From contig NZ_JBBCMA010000002.1 of assembly GCF_037152535.1 (NCBI RefSeq), positions 310,001 through 374,000 of the forward strand: 64,000 nt of DNA. The letters are read 5' to 3'. A model generated the notes under the pieces. It ran no database searches, was not told the origin of the DNA, and saw nothing but the letters and a program-made list of their open reading frames with translations. The stretch comes from Leclercia sp. AS011 (lineage in GTDB: Bacteria > Pseudomonadota > Gammaproteobacteria > Enterobacterales > Enterobacteriaceae). Made by a program: the position numbers and the translations under genes. Below are positions 28,714-41,006 of the stretch, piece after piece (positions within the stretch are counted from its first letter, which is position 1; each line of letters starts with the position of its first letter).

Positions 28714-29789
28714 TTTGGCTGGCCGAACATTTGGTCAAATATTATTCCGGCTTTAACGTCTTTTCCTATCTGACGTTTCGCGCCATCGTCAGCCTGCTGA
28801 CTGCGCTGTTCATCTCCTTGTGGATGGGCCCGCGCATGATTGCCCGTCTGCAAAAACTCTCTTTCGGTCAGGTCGTGCGTAACGACGGTCCGGAATCACA
28901 CTTCAGTAAACGCGGCACGCCAACCATGGGCGGCATTATGATCCTCACCGCGATTGTGGTGTCGGTGCTGCTGTGGGCGTATCCGTCAAACCCGTACGTC
29001 TGGTGCGTGCTGGTGGTGCTGGTGGGCTATGGCGTGATCGGTTTTGTCGATGATTACCGCAAAGTGGTACGCAAAGACACCAAAGGGCTGATCGCCCGCT
29101 GGAAGTATTTCTGGATGTCGGTGATTGCGCTGGGCGTGGCCTTCGCGCTCTATCTGGCTGGCAAAGACACCCCGGCCACCGAGCTGGTGGTGCCGTTCTT
29201 TAAGGACGTGATGCCGCAGCTGGGTCTGTTCTATATCCTGCTGGCCTACTTCGTCATTGTCGGTACCGGCAACGCGGTAAACCTGACTGACGGTCTGGAT
29301 GGCCTGGCAATTATGCCTACGGTCTTCGTCGCGGCGGGCTTTGCCCTCGTGGCCTGGGCGAGCGGCAACATGAACTTCGCCAGCTACCTGCACATTCCTT
29401 ATCTGCGTCATGCCGGTGAACTGGTGATCGTCTGTACGGCGATTGTCGGCGCGGGCCTGGGCTTCCTGTGGTTTAACACCTACCCGGCGCAGGTCTTTAT
29501 GGGCGACGTCGGTTCGCTGGCGCTGGGCGGCGCGCTGGGCATTATCGCCGTGCTGCTGCGTCAGGAGTTCCTGCTGGTGATCATGGGTGGCGTATTCGTG
29601 GTTGAAACCCTGTCGGTGATCCTGCAGGTAGGCTCCTTCAAGCTGCGCGGACAGCGCATCTTCCGGATGGCGCCTATCCATCACCACTATGAACTGAAAG
29701 GCTGGCCGGAACCGCGCGTCATCGTGCGCTTCTGGATTATTTCGCTGATGCTGGTCCTGATTGGCCTGGCAACGCTGAAGGTACGTTAA
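28707..29789 (+). CDS. mraY: Phospho-MurNAc-pentapeptide translocase MraY
   Basis: A 360-residue inner-membrane enzyme with ten predicted membrane segments that links the nucleotide precursor to undecaprenyl phosphate, giving lipid I. The catalytic DD pair is in GFVDDYRK (about 113-120), with [13 protein letters not shown] and the [13 protein letters not shown] loop near residue 325. It overlaps murF by 7 bp. Confidence 0.98.
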   Translation: MLVWLAEHLVKYYSGFNVFSYLTFRAIVSLLTALFISLWMGPRMIARLQKLSFGQVVRNDGPESHFSKRGTPTMGGIMILTAIVVSVLLWAYPSNPYVWCVLVVLVGYGVIGFVDDYRKVVRKDTKGLIARWKYFWMSVIALGVAFALYLAGKDTPATELVVPFFKDVMPQLGLFYILLAYFVIVGTGNAVNLTDGLDGLAIMPTVFVAAGFALVAWASGNMNFASYLHIPYLRHAGELVIVCTAIVGAGLGFLWFNTYPAQVFMGDVGSLALGGALGIIAVLLRQEFLLVIMGGVFVVETLSVILQVGSFKLRGQRIFRMAPIHHHYELKGWPEPRVIVRFWIISLMLVLIGLATLKVR

Positions 29790-29791
29790 TC

Positions 29792-31108
29792 ATGGCAGAT
29801 TACCAGGGTAAAAAAGTCGTTATCATCGGGTTGGGCCTCACGGGCCTCTCCTGCGTGGACTTTTTCCTCGCGCGCGGCGTAACCCCGCGCGTAATGGATA
29901 CGCGTGTCTCTCCGCCTGGTCTGGATAAACTGCCGGAACAGGTTGAACGCCACCTTGGTGGTCTGAATGAAGCGTGGCTGAACGCTGCCGATCTGATTGT
30001 CGCCAGCCCGGGCATCGCCCTGGCCCACCCGGCGTTGAGCGCCGCGGCGGATGTGGGCGTTGAGATTGTCGGCGATATTGAACTGTTCTGCCGTGAAGCC
30101 CAGGCACCGATTGTGGCCATTACCGGTTCCAACGGTAAAAGTACCGTCACCAGCCTGGTCGGTGAAATGGCGAAAGCGGCAGGCGTCAATGCGGGCGTGG
30201 GCGGTAACATCGGCCTGCCAGCGTTGATGCTGCTGGATGCGGCCCGCGAGCTGTACATCCTGGAGCTCTCCAGCTTCCAGCTGGAAACCACCTCTAGCCT
30301 GCAGGCAGTGGCGGCGACCATCCTGAACGTGACCGAAGATCATATGGATCGCTATCCGTTTGGTCTGCAGCAGTACCGCGCCGCCAAGCTGCGTATCTAT
30401 GAAAATGCTCAGGTCTGCGTGGTGAACGCCGATGATGCGCTGACCATGCCGGTACGCGGCGCGGATGAGCGCTGCGTGAGCTTTGGCATCAATATGGGCG
30501 ACTATCACCTGAACCGTCAGCAGGGTGAAACCTGGCTGCGGGCGAAAGGTGAGAAGGTGCTGAACGTGAAAGAGATGCACCTGACGGGTCAGCATAACTA
30601 CACCAACGCCCTTGCCGCGCTGGCACTGGCGGATGCCGCCGGCTTGCCGCGTGCGACGAGCCTGAAAGCCCTGACCACCTTTAGCGGTCTGGCGCATCGC
30701 TTCCAGCTGGCGCTGGAGCATAACGGCGTGCGCTGGATCAACGACTCAAAAGCCACCAACGTTGGCAGCACCGAAGCAGCGCTGAATGGCCTACAGGTTG
30801 ACGGCACACTGCATCTGCTGCTGGGCGGCGACGGCAAATCGGCCGATTTCTCTTCGCTGACGCAGTACCTCAGCGGTGACAACGTGCGTCTTTACTGCTT
30901 TGGCCGTGACGGTGCTGAACTGGCGGCCCTGCGCCCCGAAGTTGCGGAGCAGACCGACACTATGGAGCAGGCAATGCGGCTGATTGCCCCGCGCGTGAAG
31001 CCGGGTGATATGGTGCTGCTTTCTCCGGCCTGCGCCAGCCTCGATCAGTTTAAGAACTTCGAGCAACGCGGCGATCTCTTTACCCGCCTGGCGAAGGAGT
31101 TAGGCTGA
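29792..31108 (+). CDS. murD: UDP-MurNAc-L-Ala:D-Glu ligase
   Basis: A 438-residue Mur ligase adding D-glutamate. The ATP loop TGSNGKSTV is at about 111-119, and the N-terminal UDP-binding domain begins [16 protein letters not shown]. The stop shares one base with the ftsW start (TGATG). Length equals E. coli MurD. Confidence 0.98.
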   Translation: MADYQGKKVVIIGLGLTGLSCVDFFLARGVTPRVMDTRVSPPGLDKLPEQVERHLGGLNEAWLNAADLIVASPGIALAHPALSAAADVGVEIVGDIELFCREAQAPIVAITGSNGKSTVTSLVGEMAKAAGVNAGVGGNIGLPALMLLDAARELYILELSSFQLETTSSLQAVAATILNVTEDHMDRYPFGLQQYRAAKLRIYENAQVCVVNADDALTMPVRGADERCVSFGINMGDYHLNRQQGETWLRAKGEKVLNVKEMHLTGQHNYTNALAALALADAAGLPRATSLKALTTFSGLAHRFQLALEHNGVRWINDSKATNVGSTEAALNGLQVDGTLHLLLGGDGKSADFSSLTQYLSGDNVRLYCFGRDGAELAALRPEVAEQTDTMEQAMRLIAPRVKPGDMVLLSPACASLDQFKNFEQRGDLFTRLAKELG

Positions 31109-32352
31109 TGCGCTTCTCTCTTCCTCGCCCGAAAATGCCGCGCCTGCCAGGATTTGGCATCCTGGTGTGGATCTCGTCGGCGTTAAAGGGTTGGGTCATG
31201 GGCTCCCGGGACAAAGATTCCGATAGCCTGGTGATGTACGACCGCATGCTGCTCTGGCTCACGCTGGGGCTGGCGGCGATTGGCTTTATTATGGTTACCT
31301 CGGCCTCGATGCCTGTCGGGCAGCGTCTGGCTAACGATCCCTTCCTGTTCGCTAAGCGTGACGGGCTGTATATCATCCTGGCGTTCTGTCTGGCGATGGT
31401 GACGCTGCGTCTGCCGATGGCTTTCTGGCAGCGTCACAGTACCGCGATGCTGATCGCCTCGATCGTCATGCTGCTGATCGTGCTGGTGGTCGGGAGCTCG
31501 GTGAACGGGGCATCGCGCTGGATTGCCTTCGGCCCGCTGCGTATTCAGCCTGCGGAATTTACCAAGCTGTCGCTGTTCTGTTACCTCGCCAACTACCTGG
31601 TGCGTAAGGTGGATGAGGTTCGTAACAACCTGCGCGGCTTCTTAAAACCGATGGGCGTGATCCTGGTACTGGCGGTTCTGCTGCTGGCCCAGCCTGACCT
31701 CGGGACCGTGGTCGTACTGTTCGTTACCACCCTGGCGATGCTGTTCCTGGCCGGAGCGAAACTCTGGCAGTTCATCGCCATCATCGGGATGGGAATTTCC
31801 GCAGTGGTGCTGCTGATCCTCGCTGAACCCTATCGTATCCGTCGTGTAACCTCTTTCTGGAACCCGTGGGAAGATCCCTTCGGCAGCGGCTATCAGCTGA
31901 CCCAGTCATTGATGGCCTTTGGCCGCGGTGAAGTGTGGGGGCAGGGGCTGGGAAATTCAGTGCAAAAACTGGAGTATTTACCCGAGGCGCACACCGACTT
32001 CATCTTCTCCATTATTGGGGAAGAACTGGGTTATATCGGTGTGGTACTGGCACTTTTAATGGTATTCTTCGTGGCTTTCCGTGCGATGTCGATCGGCCGG
32101 AAAGCACTGGTTATCGACCACCGTTTCTCGGGCTTTTTAGCCTGTTCAATCGGTATCTGGTTCAGTTTTCAGGCTTTAGTGAACGTGGGTGCCGCAGCAG
32201 GCATGCTCCCGACCAAAGGTCTGACGTTGCCGTTAATCAGTTATGGTGGCTCGAGTCTGCTGATCATGTCGACCGCCATCATGTTTTTGCTACGTATAGA
32301 TTATGAAACGCGTCTGGAAAATGCCCAGGCGTTTACACGAGGTTCACGATGA
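31108..32352 (+). CDS. ftsW: Septal peptidoglycan glycosyltransferase FtsW
   Basis: A 414-residue SEDS-family inner-membrane protein with about ten membrane segments that polymerises septal glycan with PBP3 (FtsI). It has the family segments PDLGTV and, near the C-terminus, [15 protein letters not shown]. It overlaps murG by 4 bp. It is the division counterpart of RodA, and its place between murD and murG is decisive. Confidence 0.98.
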   Translation: MRFSLPRPKMPRLPGFGILVWISSALKGWVMGSRDKDSDSLVMYDRMLLWLTLGLAAIGFIMVTSASMPVGQRLANDPFLFAKRDGLYIILAFCLAMVTLRLPMAFWQRHSTAMLIASIVMLLIVLVVGSSVNGASRWIAFGPLRIQPAEFTKLSLFCYLANYLVRKVDEVRNNLRGFLKPMGVILVLAVLLLAQPDLGTVVVLFVTTLAMLFLAGAKLWQFIAIIGMGISAVVLLILAEPYRIRRVTSFWNPWEDPFGSGYQLTQSLMAFGRGEVWGQGLGNSVQKLEYLPEAHTDFIFSIIGEELGYIGVVLALLMVFFVAFRAMSIGRKALVIDHRFSGFLACSIGIWFSFQALVNVGAAAGMLPTKGLTLPLISYGGSSLLIMSTAIMFLLRIDYETRLENAQAFTRGSR

Positions 32353-33413
32353 ATCAACCGAAGCGGTTAATGGTGATGGCAGGCGGTACCGGTGGACATG
32401 TGTTCCCGGGACTGGCGGTTGCGCACCATTTAATGGATCAGGGCTGGCAGGTACGCTGGCTGGGAACCGCAGACCGCATGGAGGCCGATCTGGTGCCGAA
32501 GCACGGGATTGAGATCGACTTTATCCATATCTCTGGCCTGCGCGGCAAGGGCGTTAAAGCCCTGCTGCTGGCGCCGGTGCGTATTTTCAACGCCTGGCGT
32601 CAGGCGCGGGCGATCATGAAGCGCTTTAAGCCGGACGTGGTGCTGGGAATGGGCGGTTATGTCTCCGGGCCTGGCGGGCTGGCGGCGTGGTCGCTGGGTA
32701 TCCCGGTGGTGCTGCATGAGCAGAACGGTATTGCCGGCCTGACCAATAAGTGGCTCTCCCGCATCGCCAGCAAAGTGATGCAGGCGTTCCCCGGCGCGTT
32801 TCCGAAGGCCGACGTGGTGGGTAACCCGGTACGCGTAGACGTACTGGCGCTGCCGTTGCCGCAGGAACGGCTTGTCGGACGCGAAGGTCCGGTGCGCGTG
32901 TTGGTGGTAGGCGGCTCACAGGGGGCGCGCATTCTGAACCAGACGCTGCCGCAGGTGGCGTCAAAGCTCGGTGACGCGGTGACCATCTGGCATCAGAGCG
33001 GGAAGGGCGGCCAGCAGACGGTCGAACAGGCCTATGCCGACGCGGGTCAGCCGCAGCATAAAGTGACTGAATTTATCGACGACATGGCGGCGGCGTATGC
33101 CTGGGCCGATGTCGTGGTCTGCCGCTCCGGCGCGCTGACGGTGAGCGAAATTGCCGCCGCAGGTTTACCGGCGCTGTTTGTGCCCTTCCAGCACAAAGAC
33201 CGTCAGCAGTACTGGAATGCGTTGCCGCTAGAGAAAGCCGGTGCCGCGAAAATTTTTGAACAGCCGCAGTTTACCGCAGACGCGGTCGCCACCACCCTGG
33301 CGGGCTGGAACCGGGAGACATTACTGGAGATGGCGCAGCACGCACGTGCCGCAGCGATCCCGGATGCAACGGAGCGGGTGGCGAAAGAAGTGAGCCTGGC
33401 AGCCCAGGTTTAA
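32349..33413 (+). CDS. murG: Lipid II synthase MurG (GlcNAc transferase)
   Basis: A 354-residue peripheral membrane glycosyltransferase (GT28) that adds GlcNAc to lipid I. The glycine-rich loop [10 protein letters not shown] is at about 13-22, and [13 protein letters not shown] begins the C-terminal donor domain. It overlaps ftsW by 4 bp; 59 bp separate it from murC. Confidence 0.98.
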   Translation: MNQPKRLMVMAGGTGGHVFPGLAVAHHLMDQGWQVRWLGTADRMEADLVPKHGIEIDFIHISGLRGKGVKALLLAPVRIFNAWRQARAIMKRFKPDVVLGMGGYVSGPGGLAAWSLGIPVVLHEQNGIAGLTNKWLSRIASKVMQAFPGAFPKADVVGNPVRVDVLALPLPQERLVGREGPVRVLVVGGSQGARILNQTLPQVASKLGDAVTIWHQSGKGGQQTVEQAYADAGQPQHKVTEFIDDMAAAYAWADVVVCRSGALTVSEIAAAGLPALFVPFQHKDRQQYWNALPLEKAGAAKIFEQPQFTADAVATTLAGWNRETLLEMAQHARAAAIPDATERVAKEVSLAAQV

Positions 33414-33472
33414 CCCTCGCAGCGCGTGTTGCGCTGCACGAATTTTTTGAAGTAGTCGATGGCGTTTAGAGA

Positions 33473-34948
33473 ATGAATACACAACAACTGGCGAAACTGC
33501 GTTCAATCGTGCCCGAGATGCGTCGCGTCCGGCACATTCATTTTGTTGGCATCGGCGGCGCCGGTATGGGCGGTATTGCCGAAGTGCTGGCGAATGAAGG
33601 CTACCAGATCAGCGGTTCCGATCTGGCGCCGAACCCTGTTACGCAACAGTTGGCGTCGCTTGGTGCGACCATCTATTTTAACCATCGCCCGGAAAACGTC
33701 CTTGATGCCAGCGTGGTCGTGGTCTCCAGCGCCATCTCTGCCGACAACCCGGAAATCGTTGCCGCACACGAGGCGCGTATCCCGGTGATCCGTCGTGCGG
33801 AGATGCTGGCCGAGCTGATGCGTTTTCGTCACGGTATCGCCATTGCCGGTACTCACGGTAAAACCACCACCACGGCGATGGTCTCCAGTATTTATGCCGA
33901 AGCGGGCCTCGATCCGACTTTCGTCAACGGCGGCCTGGTGAAAGCCGCGGGCGTGCACGCGCGCCTGGGCCACAGCCGTTATCTGATTGCCGAAGCAGAT
34001 GAAAGTGACGCGTCCTTCCTGCATCTGCAGCCGATGGTGGCGATTGTCACCAACATCGAAGCCGACCATATGGATACCTACCAGGGTGACTTCGAAAATT
34101 TAAAGCAAACCTTTATAAACTTTCTCCACAATCTGCCGTTTTATGGACGGGCGGTGATGTGCGTTGACGATCCGGTGATCCGCGAGCTGCTGCCGCGCGT
34201 CGGTCGTCAGATCACCACCTACGGTTTCAGCGAAGATGCCGACGTCCGTGTGGAAAGTTACAAGCAGATTGGGGCGCAGGGGCATTTCACTCTCGCGCGT
34301 CAGGATAAAGAGCTGCTGCAGGTAACGCTGAATGCGCCAGGCCGTCACAACGCCCTGAACGCGGCGGCGGCCGTAGCGGTCGCAACAGAAGAAGGCATTG
34401 ACGACGAAGATATTTTGCGGGCGCTGGAAAGCTTCCAGGGCACCGGTCGTCGTTTTGATTTCCTCGGCGAGTTCCCGCTCGAAACCGTTAACGGCAAAAG
34501 CGGAACCGCGATGCTGGTTGATGACTACGGCCATCACCCGACCGAAGTGGATGCGACGATCAAAGCGGCGCGCGCGGGCTGGCCGGACAAAAATCTGGTT
34601 ATGCTGTTCCAGCCGCACCGTTATACCCGTACCCGCGATCTGTACGACGATTTCGCTAACGTGCTGTCACAGGTAGATGCCTTGCTGATGCTGGATGTTT
34701 ACTCTGCGGGCGAAGCGGCCATTCCGGGGGCAGACAGTCGCTCTCTGTGCCGTACTATTCGCGGCCGCGGTAAGATTGACCCGATCCTGGTCTCCGACCA
34801 TGCTCAGGCGGCAGCGATGCTGGCTCCAGTATTGACCGGCAATGATTTGATTCTGGTGCAGGGTGCAGGAAATATCGGCAAGATCGCCCGTACGCTGGCT
34901 GAAATCAAACTTAAGCCGCAAATTTCGGAGGAAGAGCATCATGGCTGA
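33473..34948 (+). CDS. murC: UDP-MurNAc:L-alanine ligase
   Basis: A 491-residue Mur ligase that adds the first amino acid of the stem peptide. It has an N-terminal Rossmann-like [12 protein letters not shown] (about 25-36) and the ATP loop [11 protein letters not shown] (about 125-135). The stop lies 8 bp beyond the ddlB start, so the two genes overlap. Length equals E. coli MurC. Confidence 0.98.
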   Translation: MNTQQLAKLRSIVPEMRRVRHIHFVGIGGAGMGGIAEVLANEGYQISGSDLAPNPVTQQLASLGATIYFNHRPENVLDASVVVVSSAISADNPEIVAAHEARIPVIRRAEMLAELMRFRHGIAIAGTHGKTTTTAMVSSIYAEAGLDPTFVNGGLVKAAGVHARLGHSRYLIAEADESDASFLHLQPMVAIVTNIEADHMDTYQGDFENLKQTFINFLHNLPFYGRAVMCVDDPVIRELLPRVGRQITTYGFSEDADVRVESYKQIGAQGHFTLARQDKELLQVTLNAPGRHNALNAAAAVAVATEEGIDDEDILRALESFQGTGRRFDFLGEFPLETVNGKSGTAMLVDDYGHHPTEVDATIKAARAGWPDKNLVMLFQPHRYTRTRDLYDDFANVLSQVDALLMLDVYSAGEAAIPGADSRSLCRTIRGRGKIDPILVSDHAQAAAMLAPVLTGNDLILVQGAGNIGKIARTLAEIKLKPQISEEEHHG

Positions 34949-35861
34949 TAAGATTGCGGTCCTGTCCGGCGGCACCTCTGCTGAGCGCGAGGTTTCCCTG
35001 AATTCCGGCGCTGCGGTGCTGGCAGGGCTTCGCGAAGGCGGTATTAATGCGCATCTGGTCGATCCGAAAGAGACTGACGTGACGCGCCTGAAAGAGATGG
35101 GCTTTGCTAAAGTCTTTATCGCGCTGCACGGGCGCGGCGGAGAAGACGGTACGCTGCAGGGCCTGCTGGACATCATCGGTCTGCCTTATACCGGCAGTGG
35201 CGTGATGGCCTCGGCCATCTCCATGGACAAACTGCGCAGCAAATTGCTGTGGCAGGGGGCCGGTTTACCGGTAGCGCCGTGGGTAGCACTGACCCGTCGT
35301 GAATTTGAGCTGGGCCTTGACGCCAGCGTTAAGGAACGTATCGCGGCGCTGGGATTGCCGGTGATTGTGAAACCCAGCCGTGAAGGCTCAAGCGTAGGAA
35401 TGTCTAAAGTTGATAAAGCAGGCGATATATCATCTGCATTAGCGTTGGCATTTCAACACGATGAAGAAGTTTTGATTGAAAAATGGCTCAACGGACCGGA
35501 ATTTACCGTTGCGATGCTCGGGGAAGAAATTTTACCGTCAATTCGTATCCAACCAGCCGGAACCTTCTATGATTATGAGGCGAAGTATCTCTCTGATGAG
35601 ACGCAATATTTCTGCCCAAGTGGTCTGGAAGCGGAGCGCGAAGCCCTTTTAAACGCTCTGGTGCTTAAAGCCTGGCAAGTTCTGGGCTGCCGCGGCTGGG
35701 GACGTATCGACGTTATGCTGGATAGCGATGGGCAGTTTTATCTGCTGGAAGCCAATACTTCGCCGGGAATGACCAGTCATAGCCTGGTGCCGATGGCGGC
35801 GCGCCAGGCGGGAATGAGCTTCTCGCAGTTAGTGGTTCGCATTCTGGACCAGGCGGGCTGA
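34941..35861 (+). CDS. ddlB: D-alanine:D-alanine ligase B
   Basis: A 306-residue ATP-grasp ligase that makes the D-Ala-D-Ala dipeptide used by MurF. It starts [18 protein letters not shown], with [11 protein letters not shown] and [13 protein letters not shown] marking the ATP-grasp fold. I chose ATG 34941, preceded by GGAGGAAGAG and matching the E. coli length; the longer frame from 34863 lies inside murC. A stretch from 35395 to 35620 has AT-rich, rare-codon use unlike its flanks. ftsQ starts 1 bp after the stop. Confidence 0.97.
   Translation: MADKIAVLSGGTSAEREVSLNSGAAVLAGLREGGINAHLVDPKETDVTRLKEMGFAKVFIALHGRGGEDGTLQGLLDIIGLPYTGSGVMASAISMDKLRSKLLWQGAGLPVAPWVALTRREFELGLDASVKERIAALGLPVIVKPSREGSSVGMSKVDKAGDISSALALAFQHDEEVLIEKWLNGPEFTVAMLGEEILPSIRIQPAGTFYDYEAKYLSDETQYFCPSGLEAEREALLNALVLKAWQVLGCRGWGRIDVMLDSDGQFYLLEANTSPGMTSHSLVPMAARQAGMSFSQLVVRILDQAG
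35395..35620 (+). promoter_or_regulatory. Codon-discordant patch in ddlB, possible internal ftsQAZ promoter region
   Basis: This part of ddlB is AT-rich and uses codons such as TTA, TTG and ATA that the flanking gene avoids, over about 75 codons. In E. coli, promoters for ftsQAZ are known to lie within ddlB. A TATGAT box at about 35568 is one possible -10 element, but no good -35 partner is seen. Confidence 0.25.
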
Positions 35862-35862
35862 T

Positions 35863-36699
35863 ATGTCTCAGGCTGCGCTGAACACGCGAAACCGTGAGGA
35901 AGAAGAAGAGTATTCCTCTTCGCGGCGGAGTAATGGAACGCGTCTTGCAGGGATTACCTTCCTGCTCGCCGTGCTGTGTACGGTGTTTGTCAGCGGCTGG
36001 ATGGTGCTCGGCTGGATGGAAGATGCACAACGTCTGCCTCTGTCGAAACTGGTCGTGACGGGTGACCGTCACTACACGCGTAATGATGATATCCGGCAGT
36101 CGATTCTGGCATTGGGATCGCCCGGCACCTTCATGACGCAGGACGTGAACATTATCCAGAGCCAGATTGAACGCTTGCCATGGATTAAACAGGCGAGCGT
36201 CAGAAAGCAGTGGCCGGATGAATTGAAGATTCATCTGGTTGAATATGTACCCATTGCGCGTTGGAATGATCAGCATATGGTTGACGTAGATGGAATTTCT
36301 TTCAGCGTCCCGGCCGATCGTGTCAGCAAGCAAAATTTACCCATGTTGTATGGTCCGGAAGGCAGCGAAAACGAAGTGCTGGAAGGTTTCCGTAACATGG
36401 GGCAGGTGCTGGCTAAAGATCGTTTTACCCTGAAGCAAGCCGCGATGACGGCGCGTCGTTCCTGGCAGTTGACGCTGACGAACGACATTAAGCTGAATCT
36501 TGGCCGGGGTGACACGATGAAGCGTCTGGCCCGTTTTGTAGAACTTTATCCCGTTCTGCAGCAGCAGGGGCAGGCTGAAGGCAAAAGGATTAGCTACGTT
36601 GATTTGCGCTATGACTCAGGCGCATCGGTCGGGTGGATCCCGGCGCCGGTTGAGGAACCTAATCAGCAACAGAATCAGGCTCAGGTACAGGCAGAATAA
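35863..36699 (+). CDS. ftsQ: Cell division protein FtsQ
   Basis: A 278-residue bitopic divisome protein. A short cytoplasmic N-terminus is followed by one membrane segment (about 27-47), a periplasmic POTRA domain (about 57-126) and a beta domain that binds FtsB-FtsL. The gene begins 1 bp after ddlB and ends 2 bp before ftsA, as in E. coli. Confidence 0.97.
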   Translation: MSQAALNTRNREEEEEYSSSRRSNGTRLAGITFLLAVLCTVFVSGWMVLGWMEDAQRLPLSKLVVTGDRHYTRNDDIRQSILALGSPGTFMTQDVNIIQSQIERLPWIKQASVRKQWPDELKIHLVEYVPIARWNDQHMVDVDGISFSVPADRVSKQNLPMLYGPEGSENEVLEGFRNMGQVLAKDRFTLKQAAMTARRSWQLTLTNDIKLNLGRGDTMKRLARFVELYPVLQQQGQAEGKRISYVDLRYDSGASVGWIPAPVEEPNQQQNQAQVQAE

Positions 36700-36701
36700 C
36701 A

Positions 36702-37958
36702 ATGATCAAGGCGACGGACAGAAAACTGGTAGTAGGACTGGAGATTGGCACTGCGAAGGTTGCCGCTTTAGTAGGGGAAGTTCTGCCCGACGGTATGGTC
36801 AATATCATTGGTGTGGGTAGCTGCCCGTCTCGTGGTATGGATAAAGGTGGGGTAAACGACCTCGAGTCGGTGGTGAAATGCGTTCAGCGCGCCATCGATC
36901 AGGCCGAACTGATGGCAGATTGCCAGATTTCCTCCGTGTATCTGGCGCTCTCTGGCAAGCATATCAGCTGCCAGAACGAGATTGGCATGGTGCCGATCTC
37001 AGAAGAAGAAGTCTCGCAGGAAGACGTCGAAAACGTAGTGCATACTGCGAAGTCTGTGCGCGTTCGCGATGAGCATCGTGTGCTGCATGTGATCCCACAG
37101 GAGTATGCGATCGACTACCAGGAAGGGATTAAAAATCCGGTAGGGCTTTCCGGCGTACGTATGCAGGCAAAAGTGCACTTGATCACATGTCACAACGATA
37201 TGGCGAAGAACATTGTCAAAGCCGTGGAACGTTGTGGTCTTAAAGTTGACCAACTGATTTTCGCCGGTCTGGCGGCAAGCTATTCCGTGCTGACCGAAGA
37301 CGAACGTGAGCTGGGCGTCTGTGTGGTGGATATCGGTGGTGGTACCATGGACATGGCTGTCTATACCGGCGGTGCGCTGCGCCACACCAAAGTTATCCCG
37401 TATGCGGGTAACGTGGTGACCAGCGATATCGCTTACGCCTTTGGCACGCCACCGAGCGATGCAGAGGCGATTAAGGTGCGCCACGGTTGTGCACTGGGCT
37501 CCATTGTGGGCAAAGATGAGAGCGTTGAAGTGCCAAGCGTCGGTGGACGTCCACCTCGCAGCCTGCAGCGCCAGACGTTAGCCGAGGTGATTGAGCCGCG
37601 TTATACCGAGCTGCTCAACCTGGTCAACGAAGAGATTTTGCAGTTACAGGAACAGCTTCGCCAACAGGGTGTCAAACACCATCTTGCGGCGGGGATTGTA
37701 TTAACCGGCGGCGCGGCGCAAATTGAAGGTCTTGCGGCCTGTGCTCAGCGCGTGTTCCATACGCAGGTGCGCATCGGTGCCCCGCTGAACATCACCGGTT
37801 TAACGGATTATGCGCAGGAGCCGTATTACTCAACGGCCGTGGGCTTGCTTCATTACGGGAAAGAAACGCATCTCAGTGGTGAAGCAGAAGTAGAAAAACG
37901 CGCGTCGGTAGGTTCGTGGTTCAAACGAATCAATACCTGGCTGCGAAAAGAATTTTAA
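36702..37958 (+). CDS. ftsA: Cell division protein FtsA
   Basis: A 418-residue actin-fold ATPase that ties FtsZ filaments to the membrane. The phosphate loop VVDIGGGTMDMAVY is near residue 206-219, and the C-terminal amphipathic membrane helix reads GSWFKRINTWLRKEF. It is almost identical to E. coli FtsA, with two residues fewer near the C-terminal linker. Confidence 0.98.
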   Translation: MIKATDRKLVVGLEIGTAKVAALVGEVLPDGMVNIIGVGSCPSRGMDKGGVNDLESVVKCVQRAIDQAELMADCQISSVYLALSGKHISCQNEIGMVPISEEEVSQEDVENVVHTAKSVRVRDEHRVLHVIPQEYAIDYQEGIKNPVGLSGVRMQAKVHLITCHNDMAKNIVKAVERCGLKVDQLIFAGLAASYSVLTEDERELGVCVVDIGGGTMDMAVYTGGALRHTKVIPYAGNVVTSDIAYAFGTPPSDAEAIKVRHGCALGSIVGKDESVEVPSVGGRPPRSLQRQTLAEVIEPRYTELLNLVNEEILQLQEQLRQQGVKHHLAAGIVLTGGAAQIEGLAACAQRVFHTQVRIGAPLNITGLTDYAQEPYYSTAVGLLHYGKETHLSGEAEVEKRASVGSWFKRINTWLRKEF

Positions 37959-38021
37959 TTTTAGTAAGAGACCGGCGAGAATTAACGGTTTCGGGCGACA
38001 GGCACAAAACGGAGAGAAACT

Positions 38022-39173
38022 ATGTTTGAACCTATGGAACTGACCAACGACGCGGTGATTAAAGTCATCGGCGTCGGTGGCGGCGGCGGTAATGCTGTAG
38101 AGCATATGGTGCGCGAGCGCATCGAAGGTGTTGAGTTCTTCGCGGTGAACACCGATGCGCAGGCACTGCGTAAGACGGCGGTTGGCCAGACGATCCAAAT
38201 CGGTGGCGGCATCACCAAAGGGCTGGGCGCTGGGGCAAACCCGGAAGTCGGCCGTAATGCTGCAGAAGAAGATCGTGAAGCCCTACGTGCTGCGCTTGAT
38301 GGTGCAGACATGGTGTTTATCGCCGCGGGCATGGGCGGTGGTACCGGAACCGGTGCTGCGCCAGTGGTTGCTGAAGTCGCAAAAGATTTAGGTATCCTGA
38401 CGGTTGCTGTCGTGACTAAGCCTTTCAACTTTGAAGGCAAAAAGCGTATGGCGTTTGCCGAGCAGGGTATCACCGAGCTGTCCAAACACGTGGACTCGCT
38501 GATCACTATCCCGAACGACAAGCTGCTGAAAGTGCTGGGCCGTGGCATCTCTCTGCTGGACGCTTTTGGCGCGGCGAACGATGTTCTTAAAGGCGCAGTA
38601 CAGGGTATCGCAGAGCTGATCACCCGTCCTGGTCTGATGAACGTCGACTTTGCTGACGTGCGCACCGTGATGTCCGAAATGGGTTACGCGATGATGGGCT
38701 CCGGCGTGGCGAAAGGCGAAGACCGTGCAGAAGAAGCCGCTGAAATGGCCATCTCTTCTCCGTTGCTGGAAGATATCGATCTGTCTGGCGCGCGCGGCGT
38801 GCTGGTCAACATCACCGCTGGCTTCGATCTGCGTCTGGATGAGTTCGAAACCGTGGGTAACACCATCCGTGCGTTCGCCTCTGACAACGCCACCGTGGTA
38901 ATCGGTACTTCCCTTGATCCGGAAATGAACGATGAGCTGCGTGTAACGGTTGTGGCTACCGGTATCGGCATGGACAAGCGTCCTGAGATCACCCTGGTGA
39001 CCAACAAACCTGCTCAGCAGCCGGTCATGGATCGTTACCAGCCGCACGGTATGGCACCGCTGACGCAAGAGCAGAAACCGGCCGCGAAAGTGGTTAATGA
39101 CAACACAACACAGACCCAGAAAGAGCCAGATTATCTGGATATCCCAGCGTTCCTGCGTAAGCAAGCTGATTAA
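38022..39173 (+). CDS. ftsZ: Cell division GTPase FtsZ
   Basis: A 383-residue tubulin homologue that forms the Z ring. The GTP-binding signature GGGTGTG is near residues 106-112, the T7 loop lies around NVDFADVRT (about 207), and the conserved C-terminal tail is DYLDIPAFLRKQAD, which binds FtsA and ZipA. A 63-bp gap with its own ribosome site separates it from ftsA. The gene uses codons typical of high expression. Confidence 0.99.
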   Translation: MFEPMELTNDAVIKVIGVGGGGGNAVEHMVRERIEGVEFFAVNTDAQALRKTAVGQTIQIGGGITKGLGAGANPEVGRNAAEEDREALRAALDGADMVFIAAGMGGGTGTGAAPVVAEVAKDLGILTVAVVTKPFNFEGKKRMAFAEQGITELSKHVDSLITIPNDKLLKVLGRGISLLDAFGAANDVLKGAVQGIAELITRPGLMNVDFADVRTVMSEMGYAMMGSGVAKGEDRAEEAAEMAISSPLLEDIDLSGARGVLVNITAGFDLRLDEFETVGNTIRAFASDNATVVIGTSLDPEMNDELRVTVVATGIGMDKRPEITLVTNKPAQQPVMDRYQPHGMAPLTQEQKPAAKVVNDNTTQTQKEPDYLDIPAFLRKQAD

Positions 39174-39253
39174 GAATTAGCTGGAATTAGGGGATTTACG
39201 CTCTTTGTGCTAAACTGGCCGCCCGATAGTGATATACACTCTCGGTTGGATAA

Positions 39254-40192
<939 letters not shown>

Positions 40193-40215
40193 CGGCAGAT
40201 TCCGTTATCTAAATT

Positions 40216-40270
40216 CGACTGGTTGACCTGGCACTCTCTCCGGCCAGCAAGACCAGTCGTTTTTGTTTTT
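40216..40270 (+). terminator. lpxC terminator
   Basis: Outer stem CGACTGGT/ACCAGTCG (40216-40223 and 40252-40259) with an inner CTGGC/GCCAG stem is followed by TTTTTGTTTTTG. Confidence 0.85.
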
Positions 40271-40443
40271 GTCCTTTCTGATTAGCCGTAGTCAATGGCG
40301 CGTTTGCTGATTTCATCACCATTTTTAACCTCCTGCGTGCCTTATTACTGCTGCTGTACCGTCGCATTGATGGTAATATCTGGGCGCGAAAAAATAAAAA
40401 TCATACGGTGAGCCTGAAGGCTTACTTACTTGTGGTGGGGCAA

Positions 40444-40947
40444 TTGAGCGGAATTCTGACGCGCTGGCGACAATTTGGCAGACGTTACTTCTGGCCGCAT
40501 CTCCTTCTGGGGATGGTCGCGGCAAGCCTTGGCCTGCCTGCGCTTAACAGTAACGCCGAGGCGGCTAACCCTGCGAAGACCGCCACCTCCCGACAAGACC
40601 TGAACACGCGGGTTAATTTCACTAACCTTGCCCTGCTGGAAGCGAACCGCCGACCGAATTTCACGGTGGATTACTGGCATCAGCATGCTATCCGCACCGT
40701 TATTCGTCATCTCTCTTTCGCCATGGCACCGCAGGCGCTGCCAGCTGTTGAAGAATCCCTGCCGGTTCAGGCGCACCACCTGGCGCTGCTGGATACACTC
40801 AATACGCTGCTGACCCAGCAGAGCGAGCCGCCGATCATTGTTCGTCAGGTTGCTCTTGCTGCGTTTTATCCACAATCCGTTTTCTCCGTATCCGCCTGGA
40901 TTAGCCAGGTACAGGGCATCCGCGCCGGACCTCAACGCCTCAGCTAA
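40444..40947 (+). CDS. secM: Secretion monitor SecM (translation-arrest peptide)
   Basis: A 167-residue protein with a signal peptide (about 1-37; positive WRQFGRRY, then hydrophobic [15 protein letters not shown]). The C-terminal arrest sequence is [17 protein letters not shown] (147-163), retaining F, WI and GIRAGP of the known FxxxxWIxxxxGIRAGP arrest motif but changing four residues relative to E. coli. Stalling exposes the secA ribosome site and raises SecA when export is slow. The start is TTG 40444, with GGTGGGG just upstream; E. coli uses GTG at this place. secA starts 59 bp later. Confidence 0.94.
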   Translation: MSGILTRWRQFGRRYFWPHLLLGMVAASLGLPALNSNAEAANPAKTATSRQDLNTRVNFTNLALLEANRRPNFTVDYWHQHAIRTVIRHLSFAMAPQALPAVEESLPVQAHHLALLDTLNTLLTQQSEPPIIVRQVALAAFYPQSVFSVSAWISQVQGIRAGPQRLS

Positions 40948-41006
40948 ATTAAACCTTTTCAATACCTTAATTTAACTGCCCATGATGGGGCGTTTGAGAA
41001 TTTATT

